Assembly: GCA_964058805.1 (NCBI GenBank) | Contig: CAXKVV010000013.1 | Coordinates: 558,001 to 622,000 of the forward strand | Reading direction: 5' to 3' | From: Schoenoplectus triqueter | Lineage: Eukaryota; Streptophyta; Magnoliopsida; Poales; Cyperaceae | DNA: 64,000 nt | Part shown: piece by piece, positions 11,150 to 22,949 of the stretch | How the letters are laid out: the number at the start of each line of letters is the position of its first letter | Numbering within the stretch: the stretch's first letter is position 1 | Notes under the pieces: generated by a model | Seen by the model: only the letters and a program-made list of their open reading frames with translations | Database searches by the model: none | What the model was told of the DNA's origin: nothing | Made by a program: the position numbers and the translations under genes

Positions 11150-11988
11150 AAGGATTTCGAGCTTTGGAATAAGAGGCTGGGACATCCCGCACATAGGACT
11201 TTAAATAGTCTTTTTTTATTTTAATTTTGAGAAAAATATGAAATGTGATATTTGTAAACTAGCTAAATTAACTAGACCTCCTTTTTCACTATCTTTAAGT
11301 AAGAGTAATGGTCCTTTTGAATTAATTCATCCGATGTATGAGGGCCGGCCCCGATTAGTTCATATAACAATTTTAAATATTTTGTCACTTTTATAGATGA
11401 TTTTTCACGTGCTACTTGGTTATTTTTGCTTAAAACTAATGATGAAGTATTTGATTACTTTCAAGAATTTCTTAATCGAGTTGAAAATCAATTCAATGCA
11501 AAGATTAAATATATTTAGATCGGATAATGGAACGGAGTATAAAAATAATAAATTTGATCAAATATTTAAACAAAAGGAGATCATACACCAAACCACTTGT
11601 ATTAATACCCCCGAACAAAATGAAGTATCGGAAAGAAAAAATAGGCATTTACTAGATGTCACTCGAACACTTTTATTTCAAAGTAACGTTCCTAAGGTTT
11701 TTTTGGTCCGACGCTATTTTGTGTGCTACCGATTTAATTAATATATTACCTAGTATTAAATTAAATAATCGAAGCCCATTAGAAATATTATATCAACGAA
11801 AAATTAATTTAGAACACCTAAGAGTATTTGGTTGTGTAGCTTTTGTTAAAATTAAAAGAATAAGTAAATTAGATTTTATTTCAACTAAAGTGATGTTTTT
11901 TGGGATATTCTTTAGTTGCAAAGGATATAAATGTTACGATCCTATTAAAAAAAGATATTTATTTCGAGAGATGTTAATTTTTTTTTAG
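11150..11988 (+). pseudogene. copia integrase segment
   Basis: The segment starts with LWNKRLGHPAHRTLNSL (about 11162-11212), the gag-pre-integrase zinc-binding part, and continues with a C-x-x-C pair (CDICK, about 11239). The catalytic core follows: the first Asp in IDDFSRATW (about 11391), the second in RSDNGTEY (about 11517) and the Glu in NEVSERKNRHLLD. The three acidic residues are present, but stops at about 11220 and a frameshift near 11695 break the frame. The role would be insertion of the cDNA. Confidence 0.88.
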
Positions 11989-12335
11989 AATGAATCGTAT
12001 TTTAAAAAGCAAGATATAACTCAAGAATCTTATACCATTGATCATAACGGTATGGTATTACCTCAACCTCCGATTTTTGGAAATATTAAGAATGTAGGGA
12101 ATGTGGAAAACATGAAGGACGATTCTCATTAAGACAACGAGCAAGACCAAAATGGAGAGGATGGATCCATAGAGGTAAGGAGGTCAACAATAACACCACG
12201 CCCATCTACAAGGCTTAGAGACTATGTCACATACTCGGTAACATATCCTATTAAAAAATTTATCTCTTACAAAAAAATATCAAGTCAACATAAAGCATTC
12301 TTGACATCTATCTCAAAGGAACAAGAACCAAAAAA

Positions 12336-13190
12336 ATTTCAAGAAGCAACAACAAATTCGGTTTGGCTCAAGGCTATGAAAGAGAAATTGAAAGCCTTGG
12401 AGAAAAATAAAACTTGGGAAATCATAGAATTACCCAAGGATAAAAATCTTGTGGGATGCAAATAGATGTATAAAATCAAATATAAAAGTGATGGTACCAT
12501 CGAACGATACAAAGCCCGGTTAGTGGCCAAACGGTATACACAAACATACGGTATAGATTATTATGAGACATTTGCACTGGTAGCTAAAATGAATACCGTA
12601 AGGATACTTTTCTCAATTGTGATAAATCTCAGATGGAATTTATATCAAATGGACGTAAAAAATATTTTCCTTCAAGGAACACTTGAGGAAGAGGTATATA
12701 TGGATCTACCACCCGGTCAAGAACAAGAAAAAAAAATAATTTAGTATGTAGGCTAAAGAAAGCAATCTATGGACTCAAACAATCTCCAAGGACATGGTAC
12801 GGTAAACTCTCTACCGATTTAATTTCTTGTAATTTCAAAATTAGTAATGACGACCATTCATTGTTTACAAAAAATGATAAAAAAAATATAACTATCATTT
12901 TAGTATACGTTGATGACCTAATAATTACCGAAAATAGTGAAAAAGAAATTAGATTAATAAAAGCCCAATTGAGGGAAAATTTTGATATTAAGGATTTGGG
13001 TTACTTGAAGTATTTTTTGGGAATTCAAGTTGCTTTTTCAAGAAACGATTTATTTATTTCTCAACGAAAACATATCTTGGATTTATTGAAAGAAACCGAA
13101 AAGTTAGGATGTAAACTGGTGTCTACACCAATTGATTATAAATGCAAATTAAATAGTGAGGATGGTGTTGTTCTGAGCGATATAAACTAA
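12336..13190 (+). pseudogene. copia reverse transcriptase segment
   Basis: Homology starts near VWLKAMKEKLKALEKNKTW (12361 on) and runs through YKIKYKSDGTIERYKARLVA, MDVKNIFLQGTLEEEVYMD and LKKAIYGLKQSPRTWY. The catalytic YVDDLII box is at 12906-12926. Breaks seen: an in-frame TAG at 12463-12465 where relatives have Trp, a frameshift in the A-run near 12730-12740, and a TAA at about 13188 just before the RNase H part. This is the RVT_2 family type. Confidence 0.92.
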
Positions 13191-13859
13191 TTTCAAAGAC
13201 TTGTGGGTAAACTAATTTATCTAGCTGTGACTAGACCCGACATATCATACTATGTTAGTCAAGTTAGTAAATTTATGCACGCTCCAAGAACATCACATCT
13301 AGAAGCTATTAATAGAATTTTGAGATATTTAAAAGGAACATCCGGTAAAGACATATTAATGAAAAATAATAATTCTAATGATGTGTGTGGCTATTCCGAT
13401 GCAGACTGGGCCGAGAGCTTTGATAGAAAATCAACAACCGATTTTTGCACGTTTGTAGGTGGGAATTTAGTCACATGGCAAAGCAAAAAACAAAACATCG
13501 TGGCTCGATCAAGTGCCAAAGCAGAATATCGAACCATGGCATCAACCGCTAGTAAACTTACTTGGATCAAGCAACCCCTAGCTGACATGAGTATCACAAT
13601 ACACAAACCAATACAAATATTTTATGACAATCAAGCCGCGAGGCACATCGCTTCGAGCCCGGTATTTCATGAACGAACTAAACACATCGAAGTAGATTGT
13701 CACTTTGTTCGCGAGAAGATACAAACCAAAGAGATCGAAGCTCCCTTTGTTAGAAGCAAAGATCAATTGACGGATATTTTTACAAAAAGATTAGAGCCAA
13801 GACCGTTCGAAGAGAACATGAGCAAATTAGGGTTAATCGATATTTATAACCCTATTTGA
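13191..13859 (+). pseudogene. copia RNase H segment
   Basis: This is the longest intact piece (218 codons). Landmarks: LIYLAVTRPDISYYVSQVSKF, then the first catalytic Asp in GYSDADWAE (about 13390), the Glu in SSAKAEYRTMA (about 13511), and FYDNQAARHIA with HERTKHIEVDCHFVREKI. These are standard for copia RNase H. Its TGA stop overlaps the polypurine tract, as in many copia elements. It would need fusion to the reverse transcriptase to work, and a stop separates them. Confidence 0.9.
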
Positions 13860-13866
13860 GGAGGAG
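13858..13866 (+). other. Polypurine tract of the copia element
   Basis: GAGGAGGAG lies directly before the TGTTAA start of the 3' LTR. This is the position and composition expected for the plus-strand DNA primer. Confidence 0.85.
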
Positions 13867-14078
13867 TGTTAAGAAAATATAATTTGGGTATTATTGGGCC
13901 ACAACATATTTAACAAATTATATCACAGGCCCAATAATATAAAATACCGTTACAGTACCGTTGTAAAGAGGAACCATATATATACCGAGTATGAACTCAA
14001 GAATAAAAATATAACAGATTCATTATTCCTTCTCAACTCTCTCTGTCAAATAATCATACTGTGTTATAAGTTTCTACA
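13867..14078 (+). repeat. 3' LTR of copia element
   Basis: It begins TGTTAAG and ends TTTCTACA, followed at once by the duplicated target CTATG. It matches the 5' LTR throughout except for scattered substitutions and a shorter middle. It lacks the MITE found in the 5' LTR. Confidence 0.94.
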
Positions 14079-14083
14079 CTATG

Positions 14084-15273
14084 ACTATGCGTATTATCTG
14101 GCTAAATTGAAACTTCCACATCCTTCCCTATTAAAATTTTCCAATTTCTATCTCTTGATTATTAATTCCGCCAAACGCTTGTATAAGATCTATTTTTAAG
14201 TAAGCTAAAAAATTAAGTAATTAAATTAAATCGTAATTCAGTTAAAGTAGTCAAGAGAAATAGTAGTGATGACGATATCAGTGAAGATACTAGTCCATCA
14301 AAATAATTCAAATTTGATACAAGCAATCCTATTTAATGGTTTTTTTGAAGAAACTATTTAATGGTTTTTGTTTGAGTATTAAGTGATAGTGATACTAAAA
14401 CTGCCTAAAAATATAAAATATAATCATCTCTTTTGAGTATTTAAGAGTACATCGCTATATGATGGGATCACATATCGTAACTGATAACGACCATCGCTAT
14501 ATGAAGGGGGTTCAAATCTACTATTATTTTGGAGTAAAAGGAGGGTCTCATATTATCCTCATCTCGACCATCAGATAAAAAATGGACGGATAGAATTTGA
14601 ACTACAGAAAAAGTGTATCTTTGAGATCCGAACTACAAAAAAATTTATGGTCGTCAGATGTGCAAAATAGGACACTACTATTCATTTTTGAAAAGTAGGT
14701 GATGTGAATCCATATGAAGGGATCACATACCCTGATATACTTTTTCTATAGCTAAATTCTGTCCTAATATTTTTTGTTCTATGCGAGGGATCCACAATTC
14801 AAAAATAATTCTCTATTGCTAAAATCTTAACCCGTCTCAATTTAGCTGACAAACCATTTTAACTATGATATAATTCTTTATGTAGCACCTGTTTGGGTTC
14901 CTATATGAAGTTCAAAGGTCAGACTTAATAAATTATTTAATTTAGCTTCATTATATATTCTTAATAGAAATTAGAATCTATTGAAAATGATTTAATTTAT
15001 TTTTTAAAATAATCAAATCTAATTTATATATTTGAAATCTTAAACTATGATAATCACCAAAGTTCAATAGTAAATTTTATTCATGCATTCAGAATTAATC
15101 AAACAAATTTTTAAAAATTTACACCAGACTTTAACGAAATTAAATAATAATAAAGTTGTTTTATATTTGATGTACGAGATTTCAAACATGTGTGTGGAAA
15201 TAATTCTTCAGCATGATGCAAACATATTTAATGTTTTTAAACTTACTATAAATCGAATCCATTTTAATAAAGG
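14084..15273. other. Intergenic, possible repeat relics
   Basis: No gene is recognised. Near 14460-14740 there are repeated words such as GGGATCACATA (two copies) that hint at an old element, but no terminal repeats can be defined. A frame at 15083-15304 is AT-rich and not convincing. Confidence 0.5.
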
Positions 15274-15628
15274 GGAGGTATCACTTGACAATGCGTTATT
15301 TTGACAATCTTGATAATTAATTTTTAAATAAATATAAAAAAAATAAAAAATAGAAAACTATTTATAGATTTTTTTTTTCTTTTACTTATTTACTGATAGT
15401 AAAACTATTGTAAATTATATAAAATTTCAGTGGTCTTTGATGAGCTATCAAATGATAATGAAATTATATAAAATTTAAAACACTATAAAACTATAAGTAA
15501 ATATATATATATATATTTATAAAAAATATATATATTTTTTAATATTTATTTAAAACTTCATTGTCAAAATTATCAAAATAAACCATTATCAAAATAACCC
15601 ATTATCAAAATCAAAGGATGCGTCCCTT
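15274..15628. mobile_element. MITE, copy 1 of the GGATCC/TTGACAATG family
   Basis: The left end (GGAGGTATCACTTGACAATG, then TTATTTTGACAATC) pairs with the reverse complement of the right end, which also reads TTATTTTGATAAT and ends in a GGGACGC-type word. The same layout occurs at 19061-19432. It has no coding capacity. Target duplications are not clear, so the superfamily is open. Confidence 0.55.
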
Positions 15629-15768
15629 TATAAATTAGTGAACGAGCTTCGCATTCATAATATATCTAATCCATGTCGTTTTGAAATACAAGATTCTCTT
15701 GCACCCAGTTGGTACAGTACATCATGATATGTTTTTTTCTCAATGCCTCGGAGAAGATGGCACACTCA

Positions 15769-16097
15769 CAGAGGTGGCAATCGGGCGGGTCGGGTCGGGG
15801 TCGGGTTCGGGTCGGGCGGGTCGGGTCAGTTTGACTTTCTGAAAGAAATCAGGTCGGGCCGGGTCGGGTCAGGGTCAGGGTCGGGTCGGGTCGGGTCAAT
15901 TTACATGTTGTGTTTTTTCAGATCGTTGATAGATTTCGATTGGATTGAAGGCCATTTGATCTCGGGTCGGGTCGGGTCAGGTCGGGTTCGGGTCGGGTTG
16001 GGTCAGTTTGACTTTCTTAAAAAATCGAATCGGGTCGGATTCGGATCCGGACGGATCGGGCGGGTTTATCGGGTCGGGTCAGGTTCTGCCACCTCTA
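15769..16097. mobile_element. hAT-like MITE, family A, complete copy
   Basis: The ends are CAGAGGTGGCA and TGCCACCTCTA (inverted), flanked by an exact 8-bp duplication CACACTCA at 15761-15768 and 16098-16105. The interior is dominated by GGGTCGGGTCGGG-type repeats. It is closely related to 48577-48895 in the opposite orientation. The Gly/Arg/Ser-rich frames here are products of the repeat, not genes. Confidence 0.92.
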
Positions 16098-16105
16098 CAC
16101 ACTCA

Positions 16106-16375
16106 TGACAGTCATGCGTGACAAAGTGAACATTTAGGTTGTTCACACATCTTTTCAACCGTCCGATAAAAGGTAGTTTATGATAATTAGAAAGCAAGCA
16201 AATAAATCATTAATTTAGTCACGATTTTCGAGACATGATACAAAAAAAAAATACAAAGGGAGTCCATCCCAAAATTTCTTTGTAGTGTGAATTGATTTAA
16301 CACAAATCACATATATCCTTATATATTCGAAATTTAATCCATCTATAAAAGTTAGTGTCTCTCTCTTTCTAAATA
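16106..16375. other. Short spacer, nothing recognised
   Basis: AT-rich DNA without open frames or repeats that I can define. Confidence 0.5.
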
Positions 16376-16475
16376 TATACCATTTGTTATCTATATCTAT
16401 AAATATGTATGGATATTCAAATATATTTGAATACTCATAAATATTTATAGATATAAATAATATAACAAATGATAT
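16376..16475. repeat. Small palindromic element
   Basis: About 100 bases form one imperfect hairpin. The left arm starts ATACCATTTGTTATCTATATC and the right arm is its reverse complement, ending AACAAATGATAT. A second hairpin with the same arms lies at 17500-17583. Both may be small MITEs. Confidence 0.6.
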
Positions 16476-16492
16476 ATATATATATATATATA

Positions 16493-16896
16493 GTAAATCT
16501 ATGGTGAGCTTAATCTCACGGAAATCCTCCGTGAGCTTAGCTCAAAAAAATATATCAAATGATCTCTAAATTTTGATTTTTCAATCTCATTTAATTCTTC
16601 ATATTGAAATCTTATGGGGTACAAAAAATTTGAGATGTTTTGAGTTTTCTAAGTCGCTCTTTTTATTTTTTTAAAATGTACAAACATTGAATATTTTATT
16701 ATTATTTTTGGAGCTGATTTTCAAAAATTGAAAAGAGCGACTTAGAAAACTTGAAACATTCCAAATTTTTGTATTCCACAAGATTTCAATATGAAAAATT
16801 TAATGAGATTGAAAAATCAAAATTTGAAGATCATTTGATATATTTTTTGAGCTAAACTCACGGAGGTCTTTCGTGAGCTTAAGCTCACCGTAGATT

Positions 16897-16899
<3 letters not shown>
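16493..16899. mobile_element. Foldback MITE 1 in a TA microsatellite
   Basis: The whole 407 bases form a long imperfect hairpin with arms of roughly 180 bases. Ends read GTAAATCTATGGTGAGC and, inverted, GTAAATCTACGGTGAGC. TA dinucleotides flank both ends inside a TA repeat, which fits a TA target duplication. It has no coding capacity. The words CTAYGGTG near the ends are shared with the elements at 16936, 42370 and 50684. Confidence 0.82.

Positions 16900-16900
<1 letters not shown>

Positions 16901-16935
<35 letters not shown>
16901..16935. repeat. (TA)n microsatellite between two MITEs
   Basis: About 35 bases of pure TA repeat separate foldback MITEs 1 and 2. Confidence 0.95.
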
Positions 16936-16938
<3 letters not shown>

Positions 16939-17338
16939 TAATGCTATGGTGCTTCGCGAAGCAAAAAAATTTTTGTGCTTCGCGTCCGTATCTCGAATTT
17001 AAAAGTTCAAACGGCCGATCCAAACCGTTGAACATCATCTTCATATTGAAATATCCTTGGAGATCAAATTTTATATTTTTTTGAATTTTTTTGATATTTT
17101 TTAGATGGGTACAAAGTTTGTTGATCTAAAGATTTCTGCACCATCCAAAACAAGTGACTTTGTACCCATCTAAAAAATATCAAACAAATTCAAAAAAATA
17201 TAAAATTTGATCTCCAAGGATATTTCAATATGAAGATGATGCTCAACGGTTTGGATCGGCCGTTTGAACTTTTAAATTCGAGATACGGACGCGAAGCACA
17301 AAATTTTTTTTGCTTCGCGAAGCACCATAGCATTACTC
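16936..17338. mobile_element. Foldback MITE 2 in a TA microsatellite
   Basis: This is a nearly perfect hairpin of 403 bases. Both ends read GAGTAATGCTATGGTGCTTC on their own strands and continue as GCGAAGC. Arms extend about 170-180 bases to a small loop near 17130-17150. Flanking TA on both sides suggests a TA target duplication. The high arm identity suggests a young insertion. The two short frames here are the same peptide read from the two arms and are not genes. Confidence 0.9.
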
Positions 17339-17499
17339 TATATATATATTCATATAAATCAGAATATCATTTAGCAACGATTGTGAGTCATTACTATAGG
17401 ATATTCTTATTTATATGAATATAGTAAACACAATCATATGGTATATATTCTATATTTATATAAATATAGAATCTTATAGTAATGATAGAGAATATGTAT

Positions 17500-17583
17500 C
17501 ATTTGTTATGTCATCTATATCCAAGTATATTTGAATATCCATACATATTTATGGATATAGATGACATAACAAATGGTATATAT
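17500..17583. repeat. Second small palindromic element
   Basis: The arms ATCATTTGTTATGTCATCTA and TAGATGACATAACAAATGGT form a hairpin like the one at 16376-16475. Related words continue to about 17630. Confidence 0.6.
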
Positions 17584-17639
17584 TCTCAACCCATACATAT
17601 TTATGGATATATATGATATAACAAATTGTACAACTTAAG

Positions 17640-19060
17640 TGAGTTAATATATAAAATGTTATAATTGCAAATAAATTCCATTCAGTAGTTAATTTACTAA
17701 ATAACACCTAAGGAGAGTAATTACACAAGAACCATTTTGCAGTCTAATAAAATATTTTGCAGTCCAATAAAATATTGGTAGCTTATAAAAGTATTTAACT
17801 TTAAACCGTCAAAGAATAGTCTTAGTAGCTATTAAACTTTTTGTGAAAGCTTGATTCTAAGTGATCCCCAGAGTTCTATCCCCAAAGAAATCCCCAAGTC
17901 AAGTCGACTATCCGTTCTGTTCTGATACTATTTATAGTAATCTATAAATATTTGCATGTAATAATTTTATTATTTATATTTTTAATAACACCACATTACC
18001 TATAATTGTTTATATATGTTACTATCGTTGCTTTATTTTTGTTTATGTAAGTTATTTATACATAACAAATAATATATTTTAAGTGTGTTTTTAGCATGTC
18101 ATAGGAAGCTATTTATAAAACTTAGACTTCCTGTTATTAAAAGTATCAATCTCTTGTGCAATTTATTAATTTTGCCAATTTACTACAATGTTTAAGATTG
18201 CAAACTATTTATATTTACTGATATAATTATTTATACATTCCATTATGTTACAGAGAGATCAAAAGATAAATTAGATTTCAAAAGATCTTAGATGCTATTT
18301 ATATCACAGTTGCACATTATTTATTATCTAAATATTAAACAAATTTTGAATTGTACATTGCTATTTATGGGTACTTATTTGAAAGTACCAATACTGGTCT
18401 TTTGGGAACCAATTCTCATGGGCACTAATGGAGAGTACATGTTAGTATCTTTTTCTTGAATTTTATGTCCTTAATCTCAATATGAATTAAAATTAGTTTA
18501 ATGTATCTATGTTCTTTCCATTCTCAAGTTTTTTTTTGTCCCATTCTACGAATTAATATGGTACGTATAATCTAAAGATCCGCTAGAATCTTTTCAAAAT
18601 ATATGACATGAGCATCGTTTTCTCCCCCCTCGAATCCAGCTAGTTAAACCATTAATATCATTTTGTTTATTGAATAATATTATATTAATTATTTCTGAAG
18701 TACAGTCTCTCTTTCACTGTTTCATGTCTCACAGTTGACGGTAGATACTAATAGATACTATTTGATATTGGTATTTTTCAATCGGAGGGGATCCATTTTT
18801 CCCCTCTTTTTTTTTAACAAAATGAGGTTCAAAACCCTCAAATATTTATTAACTGTAAAGTTTTTATCAATCATGAGTGGGTGATCATCGTAAAAAAATA
18901 AATAAAAACTATAATTTAAAATGATGCCGAACTAATAGTCAATAACTCAGATATTCTATGGTGGAAATCACTGTCTCAACTCACTAATTATCTCCTGTAC
19001 CAGCTCTATGTGAGTTTTAATTTTTTTTTTCTCTGAATGTTCTTTTGGCACATCTCTGAG
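17640..19060. other. Intergenic AT-rich DNA
   Basis: No gene, complete element or structured repeat is recognised. The stretch has many short TTTAT-type words and no frame with coding character. Confidence 0.55.
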
Positions 19061-19432
19061 AGGGATCCTTTGACAATGGTTGTTTTGACAATCTTGACAA
19101 TAGATTTTTAAATAAATATAAAAAAATTTAAAATAGAAAAAGATTATATATATTCTTTTACGTCTAGATTGATAGTGTTTTAAATTTCATATAATTTTAT
19201 TATTGTTTGATAGTTCATCAAAAATCATCATATTTTATACAATTTGTAACGATTCTAATTTAACAGTTTTTAGTGAACTATCGTACGTCAGAGAAATTAC
19301 ATGAAATTTAAAACACTACCAATTTGTAAGTAAACAAATATATCTATAATTTTTCTTTTTTTAGATTTTTTTGATATTTTTCTAAATGTTCATTGTCAAA
19401 ATTTTCAAAATAACCCATTATGGATCCCTCCC
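19061..19432. mobile_element. MITE, copy 2 of the GGATCC/TTGACAATG family
   Basis: Left end AGGGATCCTTTGACAATGG, then TTGTTTTGACAATC. The right end, inverted, gives GGAGGGATCCATAATGGGTT followed by ATTTTGAAAATTTTGACAAT. Internal words ATTTTTAAATAAATATAAAA and TTTAAAACACTA match copy 1 at 15274-15628. No coding capacity. Target duplication unclear. Confidence 0.6.
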
Positions 19433-20093
19433 TTTTTTTTTCTTAAACTGAAATGCTTCGTAATAACCGGCCCTGATTAAATAACATAATAAATGGTAAA
19501 TGATGGCTCAAAAATAGAGGATATATATATAATATTTCTTTGTTTCATCGGTTAACATCCCTTATTTCATTTAATTACAAGCAGATAATGCTTGAGGAGA
19601 TTTCTTACCACTCCATTTTCTCAAACGTATTAGAAGTCGTTTGTCATTATTTATTGTTAAAGAGTTCTCCTAATTAATTATAATATTGTACGCAACAATT
19701 AAGGGGTATAGTTGGTAAGGATTAAATACTTAAAAATCACAAAAAGTTAACATTTCACCTTCTCATTGTTAATTATATTGATAGATTTTACGGATTTTTT
19801 TTTCTCTTTTGCCTGCTTTGTTACTATTAAATATGCCGAATTGCGTCCTGTCATCACTTTTGACAAGTTAAAAAATGAAATGCATTCATATACAACAAAT
19901 ATAGAGGAAAAAAAAGTATCAATTGGATTTTACATGACTTTCTCTACACACACATACAGAAAAAAAGGAATCATGACATTTTTATTCCATTTTTTGAAAA
20001 TCATATCCTTATTTATAATATAACTTCTGAAAATGCAAAATTCAAAATCATAGCGTTATTCTATTCCTAAAAAACACTGCAAAGAGCTAAGGT

Positions 20094-20100
20094 TATATAA
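20094..20100 (+). promoter_or_regulatory. TATA box of the ubiquitin-like gene
   Basis: GGTTATATAAACAG contains a good TATATAA box 78 bases before the ATG at 20178. That predicts a start site near 20125 and a 5' UTR of about 50 bases. The decayed copy has TGTATAAACA at a similar distance from its ATG. Confidence 0.6.
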
Positions 20101-20177
20101 ACAGCAATCACTCAGCAAACAATGCACAATACAACCAACCTTGATTCGTATAAAAAAATTTCCCTCTATAACTGAAA

Positions 20178-20453
20178 ATGAGACTTCATATCACCCCTGC
20201 AAATATGAGTTCCCCTAATGGCATGTTCTCCGTGGTTGTCAATGACAATTCACGAGTTTACGATATCAAAACCAAAATCATGGAGAAGACAGGCATTGAA
20301 AGAAATGAACAGGAGTTGTACTTCAATGGATTAGCAATGACTGATACTGCAAGCATCCACTATTATGGGATTCAAGACTGCGCGCTCATCAGTTTAGTTG
20401 CCTTCCATATCTCTACTGGTGGCGGCTATGGTTACAGCGGCAGTGATTACTAA
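20178..20453 (+). CDS. Short ubiquitin-like domain protein
   Basis: A single-exon frame of 91 residues with a ubiquitin-type fold by sequence. RLHITPAN (2-9) and MFSVVVND (16-23) fit the first hairpin, VYDIKTKIMEKTGI (27-40) the helix with the usual V-x-D-I-K-x-K-I pattern, QELYFNGLAM (45-54) the QxLxFxGxxL strand, and DTASIHYYGIQDCALISLV (56-74) the D-x-x-x-I-x-x-Y-x-I-x-x-x-x-x-I/L-x-L-V end. Ubiquitin's key acceptor lysines are mostly not kept. The tail is GGGYGYSGSDY rather than a terminal Gly-Gly, so conjugation to targets is doubtful unless the tail is cut. It has a TATA box and no intron. The partner and pathway are unknown. A decayed relative lies at 23045-23373. The family call is good; the function is not. 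Confidence 0.75.
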   Translation: MRLHITPANMSSPNGMFSVVVNDNSRVYDIKTKIMEKTGIERNEQELYFNGLAMTDTASIHYYGIQDCALISLVAFHISTGGGYGYSGSDY

Positions 20454-20949
20454 TTAATTCAAATACTGATTAATTAATCACTGCTTAACTCGGTCCATTA
20501 TGTCTTCATGTTTTGAGCGCTATATATGTGCAATACAATAGATGATTTCCAAGTTAGTTGATTTTGATTTCGATCACTTTATGTATTTCATAATTAATTA
20601 AGTGTGCAATGTATTTCATTTTAATTAATGAAGGCAAACAGCATCCAATTAACAAACTCCCAGTCAAAAATAATTAGGTTGTCTCTCTTGGGTTTTCAAT
20701 GGATTTTTTTTGTTCTCTTGGATCCAAATTATTGTATTTATGCTGCCATTTGAATCTTTTTATGACAGCCATATATGAAAGCATAGTAAAGACAAATAAA
20801 TCATTTTAATTTCTCGTAAGAGTAGATCATGGTAATGACTTAATAAATATTTAGTTTCTGCATCTGAAGTAGCTTCATTTTATATTCCTATAAAAAATGC
20901 AATTAATTGAAAATGAATTAATTAAATTAGTTTGATAATCATCGAAACT

Positions 20950-20981
<32 letters not shown>

Positions 20982-22037
20982 TTGATATCAATCTCCCAAA
21001 AAAAATATAAAAGTGAGTGCGAAAATTTAGGTAAAATATAAAGATGTTGAAATCATCAGGCTGTCTTTTTTTATTTATTGGAAAGATAGAGTCAAGTTCT
21101 TAAATTTCATAATTGTCTATAAAGTCTCCTCCATTCGAGTATCAAACCCACGGTCTCTTACACAAAGGGTATTGCCTTTTGTCACCAGACCAAACAGGCT
21201 TATTCTTAATTCTCTAATTAAATCGTAACCAGATTGTTAATTGATTGGCTTGCTAAATAGATAATGCACAGAAGAAGATAGCGAGAGACTTGATATTGAT
21301 TTGTATGCAAAATTGAGAGATATATTGCTAATGGGTAAGTGGTGAAAATTTAAAAAAATCTTGTAAAAAGAGGACATATAGATATAAAAAGGGAGTCACT
21401 CAAATTAAGCCCAATCATTCGATTTGAAACATAGTATGATATATAGTTTATATATAATTCCTTGTTTTCCAATTCGAATACTAGGTACACCTTTTTATAT
21501 CATTTAATTCATTGAATAATATTAATTTTTGTTCATCGGAATTTTGAACTTCTATCAGGTTTTTGTGTAATCCAATCAATGAGCTATTTGTTTAAAGTTT
21601 CTGAATGTCGATTTAAGATTCTTTGAGATGATTCAAAGAAATTTAATAAAATAATGAATGTTTGTATACGAAATATTTAATTTCAAATTATCTGAAATAA
21701 ACTTTTAAAAAATATAATTAAAATTAAAAATTATATTTTATAAGATTTTAGTATAAAAAATTATCAAGCACATAAAATAAAAAAGATTGAGTCTATGGTA
21801 CACCACATTTTTTCAGAAGAATTATTTTTTAAAGTGATTTGCAGCACATGATGAAAACAAAGATAATATAAATCAAAAAGTGCAAATACAAATATATATG
21901 GAAAGTAATATATTATTAAGAATTAAATGTTTGATTGTATCTTCCATTTTAAGTTTCACATGATAGTCAAGCTAATTAAATTTCATCTGTTTGATAAAAA
22001 CTACTTTTAGCCGTTCCATTCTTTTTATAGTGCAATG
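20454..22037. other. Intergenic, downstream of the ubiquitin-like gene
   Basis: The first 200 bases are probably 3' UTR of the ubiquitin-like gene. A TA microsatellite occupies about 20949-20976. Around 21120-21200 there is a 'cgagtatcaaacccacggtctctt' type phrase that is common in plant repeats and resembles, but does not fold like, a tRNA T-arm. No gene is recognised. Confidence 0.5.
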
Positions 22038-22439
22038 AAACTACAATTATTGACCCGACCCGATCTGACATACTTGAAGATAAATGGGTTAGGTGTGGAT
22101 TTAATTTTTTTGATCCAAATCGAGTTAGATTGGGTTCAGATCAACCCGACCCGACCCGATTAAATATATTTTTTGAAATAATTTTGTGATTTAGTACTAA
22201 TTAAAACTTAAATATACACTAATTAAGATTAAATATAATTTTATTGCTTAAAATTATATGAAAATAATTAATAAATATTTTATTATTTTACACGGGTCGG
22301 GTTGGGTCTACCCATAACCCGTCAGGTCGGGTATGCATAAAAAAAATTTGACCCGAATTTAATCGGGTCGGATTTAAATCGGATCATGAAAAATAATAAA
22401 ATAATATGACTCGACCCGACCCGAGCATTGACACCCCTA
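22038..22439. mobile_element. hAT-like MITE, family B (left end eroded)
   Basis: The right end ATTGACACCCCTA is intact. The left end has lost a few bases and starts at CAATTATTGACCCGACCCG. Flanks AATGAAAC and ACAGAAAC match at 6 of 8 positions, consistent with an old 8-bp duplication. The AT-rich core, with ATTTAGTACTAATTAA and TATTTTATTATTTTA-type words, is the same as in the copies at 26811, 30408 and 34973. Confidence 0.75.
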
Positions 22440-22949
22440 ACAGAAACAATTCTAAATAAAAATATGAAGATGACGAAATATATTTCGTAACTAGTTGAGA
22501 TATAAAAGTACACTAGATTTAGTTATATTTTAAATATCACGCAATTCAAAAAAGTGCATACTACTTAATGCGTATTTTATCCTAAAATAACGGAGCAAGA
22601 CACTTGGAACGCAATGTTTTGAATAATTCTTTTCATAATAAGCAAAATAATAATCAAGTTGCATAAATTTGATAAAAAAAATGACGACCAATATTGAGCA
22701 TGCCAAATTGAGAAGACAAAAAAGAAAAATAGCATGTATGAGGCATATTTTTAATCCAAATCCTTGCCGAGATAATAGTTGATTTGCTTGCTGAAAGAGA
22801 TAATTAATGCACGGACAGTGAGAGACTCGGTTTTTTCAAGGCATTATAAGACCCAATCCAGCCCGTTAAATTCACATGATTATACAAATCAAAGCCTTAA
22901 TTATGACATTCCATTAAAACTCGAATTCCTTCGTGCAATATTACGTAGG

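Larger units (their letters stand above)
8464..14078 (+). mobile_element. Ty1/copia LTR retrotransposon, full length but defective
   Basis: Two LTRs flank a gag-pol region in the copia order gag, protease, integrase, reverse transcriptase, RNase H. The element is bordered by an exact 5-bp duplication, CTATG, at 8459-8463 and 14079-14083. A primer-binding site follows the 5' LTR and a purine tract precedes the 3' LTR. The coding region is broken by several stops and frameshifts, so this copy cannot make its own proteins. The LTRs differ at several sites and by an indel of about 35 bases, apart from the MITE in the 5' LTR. It lies just upstream of, and divergent from, the ARAD1-like gene. Confidence 0.95.

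Noticed and set aside
15743..16108. 121-codon Gly/Arg/Val/Ser-rich frame
   Set aside because: It is translated GGGTCGGGT repeat inside a MITE with an exact target duplication. The matching frames at 48472-48769 are the same artefact.
16817..17418. Two near-identical peptides (KMMFNGLDRPFELLNSRYG type) on opposite strands
   Set aside because: They come from the two arms of one foldback MITE read in each direction, not from two genes.
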